Shown: positions 60,030 to 64,000 of the stretch, in pieces
How positions within the stretch are numbered: position 1 is the first letter of the stretch
How the letters are laid out: each line of letters begins with the position of its first letter
Origin: Warburgia ugandensis
Lineage: Eukaryota > Streptophyta > Magnoliopsida > Canellales > Canellaceae
Length of the DNA: 64,000 nucleotides
Reading direction: 5' to 3'
Assembly: GCA_035236585.1 (NCBI GenBank)
Contig: CP141136.1
Location: forward strand, 50,981,136 to 51,045,135
Translations under genes and position numbers: made by a program
The notes under the pieces: generated by a model
What the model was told of the DNA's origin: nothing
Databases searched by the model: none
The model's input: only the letters and a program-made list of their open reading frames with translations

Positions 60030-60460
60030 TGTTGTACTGACTCTATTTTTGTAACCTTGAAATCCCAAGTTGGTAATAAGAAGTTCACTTTTTGAGATAA
60101 GGGTATTTTGGTCATTTCACTGTTCACCCTGACTAGACCCAGAATTTTGGTCCTTAGAATAGTACCCTTTAGTGTGTCTCAGAAAAAGGAATCCAACAAG
60201 ACCAGAATCACCAAAAACGAAGTTAAAATGAGCAAGTTATGGCCCTTTGAAGTTCAAGGGCAAAATGGTAATTAAATTTAAAAAATGAATTGGCCTAAGA
60301 AAATAGAGACCCGTTTTGATACGGGCACCCCCTTCTTTCCAAACATATTGCATCACCGACATTCTAGAATGTCGGTGTGCAAGGGGGAAACCACTGCCAT
60401 TCTGGAGGTTTTCCCACTGCCATTCCATGGAGGTGGAAACCCCCTCCAGAACCCTCTTTA

Positions 60461-60478
60461 AGCTCTATAAATAGAGCT
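60461..60478 (+). promoter_or_regulatory. TATA box of F5 LTR inside a palindrome
   Basis: AGCTCTATAAATAGAGCT: a TATAAATA box enclosed by an 8-base perfect inverted repeat with a 2-base centre. It is the strongest core promoter motif in the window. Transcription would start about 30 bases on, near 60500. Confidence 0.7.
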
Positions 60479-61457
60479 CTTGGGCGCCTCCAATGGCAGC
60501 CCAAAAACCTAGGAAAAACCAATCTTAGAGTGGCAGGCAAGAGGAGAAAACGTGAGAAATACCCAGCCACGAACCAAGTACACCTTAAACAACTCCAAAC
60601 CTATCTCCCCCTCAGTCTTAAGTTGAATATCCCTAAGTTTTTGCATGAGAAAACATGCAAAAGGGGCTCTAGGAAGCCACAACAGACCCAGGGCAGATGC
60701 CTGGGGCGTTCTGGTTCGACAGGGTGGAACCAGGGCATCCTGAGGACGCCCAGGTCACCACAGAACCAAAATGCACCAAATGAGTTAAAGGCAAACCAAC
60801 GGGTGCATTGGTGGACGTGCCTGCAAACGAGAAAAGGGGCAGAAAGCCCAGTGCATCGGCAGACGTGCCTTGTGGGGCGTGCGCCACTGACACGGGACGC
60901 GTTAGCGTCCTAGGCGTCCACCTCATGTGGGACTACTACGATGATGCCATGCATTCTGCGTAAGCAGAACGCGCAGCCTGATTGCGCCCAGGAGCGTGCA
61001 ACTGCACGTGCGGGCTGGTTGTCGCTCGACCAAGATGCAAGTGCGTCCCGGGAGAGGTGACGCAAGGCCATTTTTGGGCCTTCTATGTACTCTTAACACT
61101 AAAATACCTATAACTTGAGTTCTAGGACTCCGATTGAGGCGCCACGAGAGGCGTTGTGTCCGTATCGACGGTGTGGAGACACCCAAATCATAAAATACCT
61201 GATCAAGCCCCTATATAAGGCTGGCATGACCCTTAAACCATGATAGTGGTGTGGGGCCACTAAACCTTTACAAACCTGACTATACCAAGGCCCAGTTAGG
61301 GACCTTAGGAGGCCCTTAGGTATGGGAATGAACCCTTAATGCCTAAGTAGTGAGATAAACTGTTCTAGAACCTATAGAAATAGGCCAAGCTAACCTTTTT
61401 CCCCTAAACCATGTCCAAGAACGTACAAGGACAAGGAGACTAGCACGATCAAACCAG

Positions 61458-62491
61458 GTAGGTGTCCTACCACTACTAGACTTTTAAAAAGAACCCATGG
61501 TGCTTTGAGTCATGGTTGCTTTTCTAATACATGTTTTAAGTTTTTACATTACATGTCCTGTCTTTATGACATATAAACTTATGTTATATCCTTATGCACA
61601 TGACCTACTTTTGAGTTAACGTAAAACTAGTATGCAAACGTGTCTTCATGTTTTATGGCTTTAAGCATGATACTAGCATAAAGTGATTTTTATACATTGC
61701 TCGCATGTCTTGGAAAGAAATGCATAAGTTGGCTGATTTACAAAGATTGCATATCCTCAAGGGTTGCCAAAAGACACTAGAGTGCCCAAAATACACTGGT
61801 TAGGTAGTTGTGAGGGCTAGGCAGTGTGAGGTACCCAAAGAGGAGATTGAAAATGATTGCATAAATTGCATGATTTGCAATGATTGAACTTTGGCTTTAT
61901 CTTTAGATGCTCTTGGGCTAGTAAGCTCGTGGGTGCTATGCCTAGAGGTTTGGGGTGGCCTCCCAACCTCTACCACTTTAGGTGGAAAGGGTACTATGCC
62001 AAAAAGGCTTGTCCTTACTTCGATTGCTGTGTGGTAACGAGGACTACCACTGGTGTCACGGCACCCGTCGAAGCGTCATATGCCCCGTAGAGGCTATGAC
62101 CGAGAGTCCCTAGGTACCCGCGAACCACACGGCGATGAGGTCGTAGGCATAGTGTGCCCTATGTTTTTGAGGATTTACTTGCATTGCGTATGGCATGACA
62201 TGAGAATGGTCGACCATAGATCCATGAGTCGGATTTAGTTGAACATCTTATGTATATCATAGTATACTTTCATGATATCTATGTTACTTTCAACTTGGAT
62301 TATGCGATTCTTTAAGTCGTCAGTATTCTATTTTGTCAATGGCTTTTAATATCAATATTGAACATGAGTGTCCAAACATGCACATGGTTTAAAGAACATA
62401 TGGTTTAACACATAGCATGCATTGTAAAACTAGTAGTGATAGACTCCTACTGAGTATAGTGTATACTCACCCAATCCTTAATATTTTTCAG
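61458..62491 (+). other. Putative leader intron in F5 LTR
   Basis: Donor ACCAG|GTAGGTGTCCTACC, followed by CACTACTAGACTTTTAAA as in F1. Branch-like TATACTCACCC at about 62462, acceptor AATATTTTTCAG ending at 62491. Length 1034. Confidence 0.36.
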
Positions 62492-62822
62492 ATACAAGTA
62501 AACATTTAAGGACACAATACACTCGTGATAGATAACATCCAAGTTAAGTACAAGTAAGTAAACCCCTACCTTATCTTTTAGTGAATGTTACTTGATTGTA
62601 GTTACTCTATGTAGCTGGGGCTGTGACTAACACTTTCTTGGGAAAAGAGTTGATTTAAAATTATACCATGGCTATATGATTTGAAAATGTGTTTTGACAC
62701 TCGGGGTTTTATACGAAAGATTGTTTTCCAAAACAAAATATTTTCATGCATTTCATATTTCTAAAGCAAGAGAGCTCGCCCTTTTATGAAATTTACATCA
62801 TATAAAACCTGGGTCGTCACAG

Positions 62823-62836
62823 TTGGTATCAAGGCT
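62823..62836 (+). promoter_or_regulatory. Primer-binding site of F5 element
   Basis: TTGGTATCAAGGCT right after the LTR. It resembles the initiator tRNA-Met type site TGGTATCAGAGC. Confidence 0.8.
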
Positions 62837-62968
62837 TGGTTTGATGTTACTCATAGCCCAATTATGAGGAGAATAACTTATAATCAAGTTTCATCCATGA
62901 AAGATTAAGGGGTAATATGATAACAGATACTAAGGTCTTGTGAATTATTATAGCGATTCCTACAACAT

Positions 62969-63760
62969 ATGGAGCAATACATGAGTAATCAACAAACCCA
63001 AACCCCTACCACACGAGATCCTTCCCCTGATAAAGCAATAGATAGGACTGAGGTTTAGTTAGAAAGGTTTCAGAAATTAGCTCCCTCATTCACAGGAGAA
63101 GATGAAGCATCTACAGCTGAAAAATGGTTAATTGATATTGAAAAGATATTTAAAGCCATGAACATAGCTATAGAAAGAAAGGTACCCATGGCCAAGTTTG
63201 TGTTTAAGGGAGCGGCTACCTTTTGGTGGGAAACAGCGGAAATGACTTATTTTGAACAGCAAGAAACAATAGGATGGGCAGAATTTAAAAAGGTCTTTAA
63301 TGACAAATAATATGCTAAACACATAAGAAAATAGAAGGAAAAGGAATTTATGGACTTAGAACAAGGAAACATGACTGTCCAACAGTATGAAAATAAATTC
63401 ATCAGCCAAAGCCGTAGAGATGGCCTCCCTATATGAAAAAGATTATCAAGGGAATCAGGCAACTAAGAACATCAACACCATGAGAAATAAAGAAAAGAGA
63501 CCATTTCAGTCATCTGGACCTAGGCCACCTTTCAAGAAGCCGTTTGAAAACCAAGGAAGAAGACCAGATTGGAAGACATGCCCTAAGTGTAACAGGAATC
63601 ATTTAGGCAAACCATGTCCTACTTTCAACATCACTTACTATAGTTGTGGAGAATTAGGACATTTTGCTAGGAATTGTCCTAAAAGGAAAGTTGAAGAGAG
63701 TAAAGGGGATCAGGTTCCAAAGAGCCAAGGACGTGTCTTTGCCCTCACTTCCAATCAAGC
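62969..63760 (+). pseudogene. F5 gag polyprotein, broken
   Basis: From ATG at 62969 the frame reads MEQYMSNQQTQTPTTRDPSP, then a TAG at about 63056 in place of a likely CAG (C-to-T). Next comes the gag core LERFQKLAPSFTGEDEAS, AEKWLIDIEKIFKAMNI and FVFKGAATFWWETAE, with further stops at 63308 and 63332. After a frameshift the C-terminus carries a CPKCNRNHLGKPC motif (63579-63617) and a zinc knuckle Y-x2-CGELGHFARNC (63636-63677). The first cysteine of the CX2CX4HX4C knuckle has become tyrosine (TAC at 63636). Gag would form the particle and package RNA; this copy is dead. Confidence 0.9.
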
Positions 63761-64000
63761 CCAAGCTCCAAATGCAGTAGTTGAAGGTATTCTTTCTATC
63801 TATGATACACCTGCTAAAGTTCTATTTGATACAGGCTCCACTCATTCTTTCATATCCCAGGAGTTTGCATCAACCTTGGACATTATACCACAGGACTTGG
63901 ACTTCACTCTAAAAGTCATGACTCCTGTAGGCCAAGCACTTCCCACCTATTCTTATCTCCAGGATGTCCCCGTTTTGGTCAAAGATCATTTGCTACATGC
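63761..64000 (+). pseudogene. F5 aspartic protease, partial at window edge
   Basis: In frame with the zinc knuckle: VVEGILSIYDTPAKVLFDTG, then STHSFISQEFA, followed by strands like LDFTLKVMTPVGQALPTY and the sequence to the edge. The catalytic DTG is intact at 63828-63836. No stop is seen in this 80-codon stretch, so protease is the best preserved part, but upstream stops prevent its synthesis as part of gag-pol. Confidence 0.88.

Larger units (their letters stand above)
60030..62821 (+). repeat. F5 5' LTR (2.8 kb)
   Basis: TGTTGTACTGACTC to GGGTCGTCACA. U3 is about 430 bases; the TATA box lies at 60466. The leader includes a GC-rich segment (60660-61060), a donor-like ACCAG|GTAGGTG at 61453 and the conserved U5 block at 61914-62163. 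The 178-codon frame at 60377-60913 begins upstream of the TATA box and has no family match, so it is not supported as a gene. Confidence 0.88.
28802..64000 (+). mobile_element. Element C: near-complete but dead Athila-like gypsy element
   Basis: 5' LTR 28802-37052, primer-binding site, leader, gag, protease, RT, RNase H, integrase, a 3' region and polypurine tract, and a 3' LTR from 58164. The 3' LTR continues beyond the window after interruption at 60030. With nested insertions removed, the internal part is about 8.1 kb. The left flank is AAGGT at 28797-28801, inside element A's integrase tail; the right flank is out of view. All domains are broken by stops or frameshifts. The order (integrase last) and the gag and primer-site types place it in Ty3/gypsy, Athila/Tat side. 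Confidence 0.8.
60030..64000 (+). mobile_element. F5 gypsy element, 5' part, running off the right edge
   Basis: LTR 60030-62821, primer-binding site, gag and the start of protease. The left flank is TGGTG. The pol order beyond is unseen, but the gag and zinc-knuckle type and the DTGSTHSFIS protease are those of Ty3/gypsy chromovirus-like elements. A member of the same LTR family lies at the left window edge on the other strand. Confidence 0.85.

Noticed and set aside
60377..60913. 178-codon frame on the plus strand
   Set aside because: It starts upstream of the F5 LTR TATA box, spans the promoter, and has no family match.

Overview
This window looks like repeat-rich, gene-poor nuclear chromatin from a flowering plant. 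I find no intact host protein gene. Almost everything can be assigned to long terminal repeat (LTR) retrotransposons of the Ty3/gypsy class, inserted into one another. One 5.7 kb block of scrambled plastid DNA sits inside one of them (a nuclear plastid insertion, NUPT). The plant call rests on the plastid genes, on Athila/Tat-type and chromovirus-like gypsy elements, and on LTRs of 2.4-3.4 kb. The plastid pieces include ndhD, ndhF, ccsA, rpoA and ycf2, so the donor plastome had ndh genes. I cannot name the species.

Nesting, outermost first. Element A (minus strand) is an old Athila/Tat-like relic: its 3' LTR is roughly 181-5055, its 3' untranslated region is 5056-6336 plus 24364-26974, and its integrase C-terminus, present twice, is 26975-28801. 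Element B (minus, 6337-24363) is an Athila-like element inserted into A. It keeps gag and a protease remnant but has lost reverse transcriptase, RNase H and integrase. Its 3' LTR holds the plastid mosaic (about 7050-12766) and its 5' LTR holds a solo LTR (21002-23775). Element C (plus, 28802 to beyond the right edge) is a more complete but dead Athila-like element with gag, protease, RT, RNase H and integrase relics. Its 5' LTR contains two solo LTRs (29781-32282 and 32691-35998) and its leader a third (38276-41029). Its 3' region contains a whole retrotransposon with both LTRs (46370-56578), and its 3' LTR is interrupted by a further element (60030 to the edge) with a recognisable gag and protease.

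The secondary invaders form five LTR families, called F1-F5 here. F1: 21002-23775 and 38276-41029. F2: 46370-49781 and 53332-56578. F3: 1275-4282 and 29781-32282. F4: 32691-35998. F5: 1-180 and 60030-62821. Their termini differ, but four of the five (F1, F2, F3, F5) share a long U5-side block, and most copies have a conserved donor/branch/acceptor arrangement that looks like an intron in the leader of the element RNA. This is the most interesting unexplained signal in the window. The second is a repeat of about 140-220 bp that recurs at three separate joints of the plastid mosaic.

All reading frames with retroelement or plastid similarity are broken by stops or frameshifts, except short pieces such as psbK (61 codons). 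The longer open frames in GC-rich LTR segments are best read as spurious.
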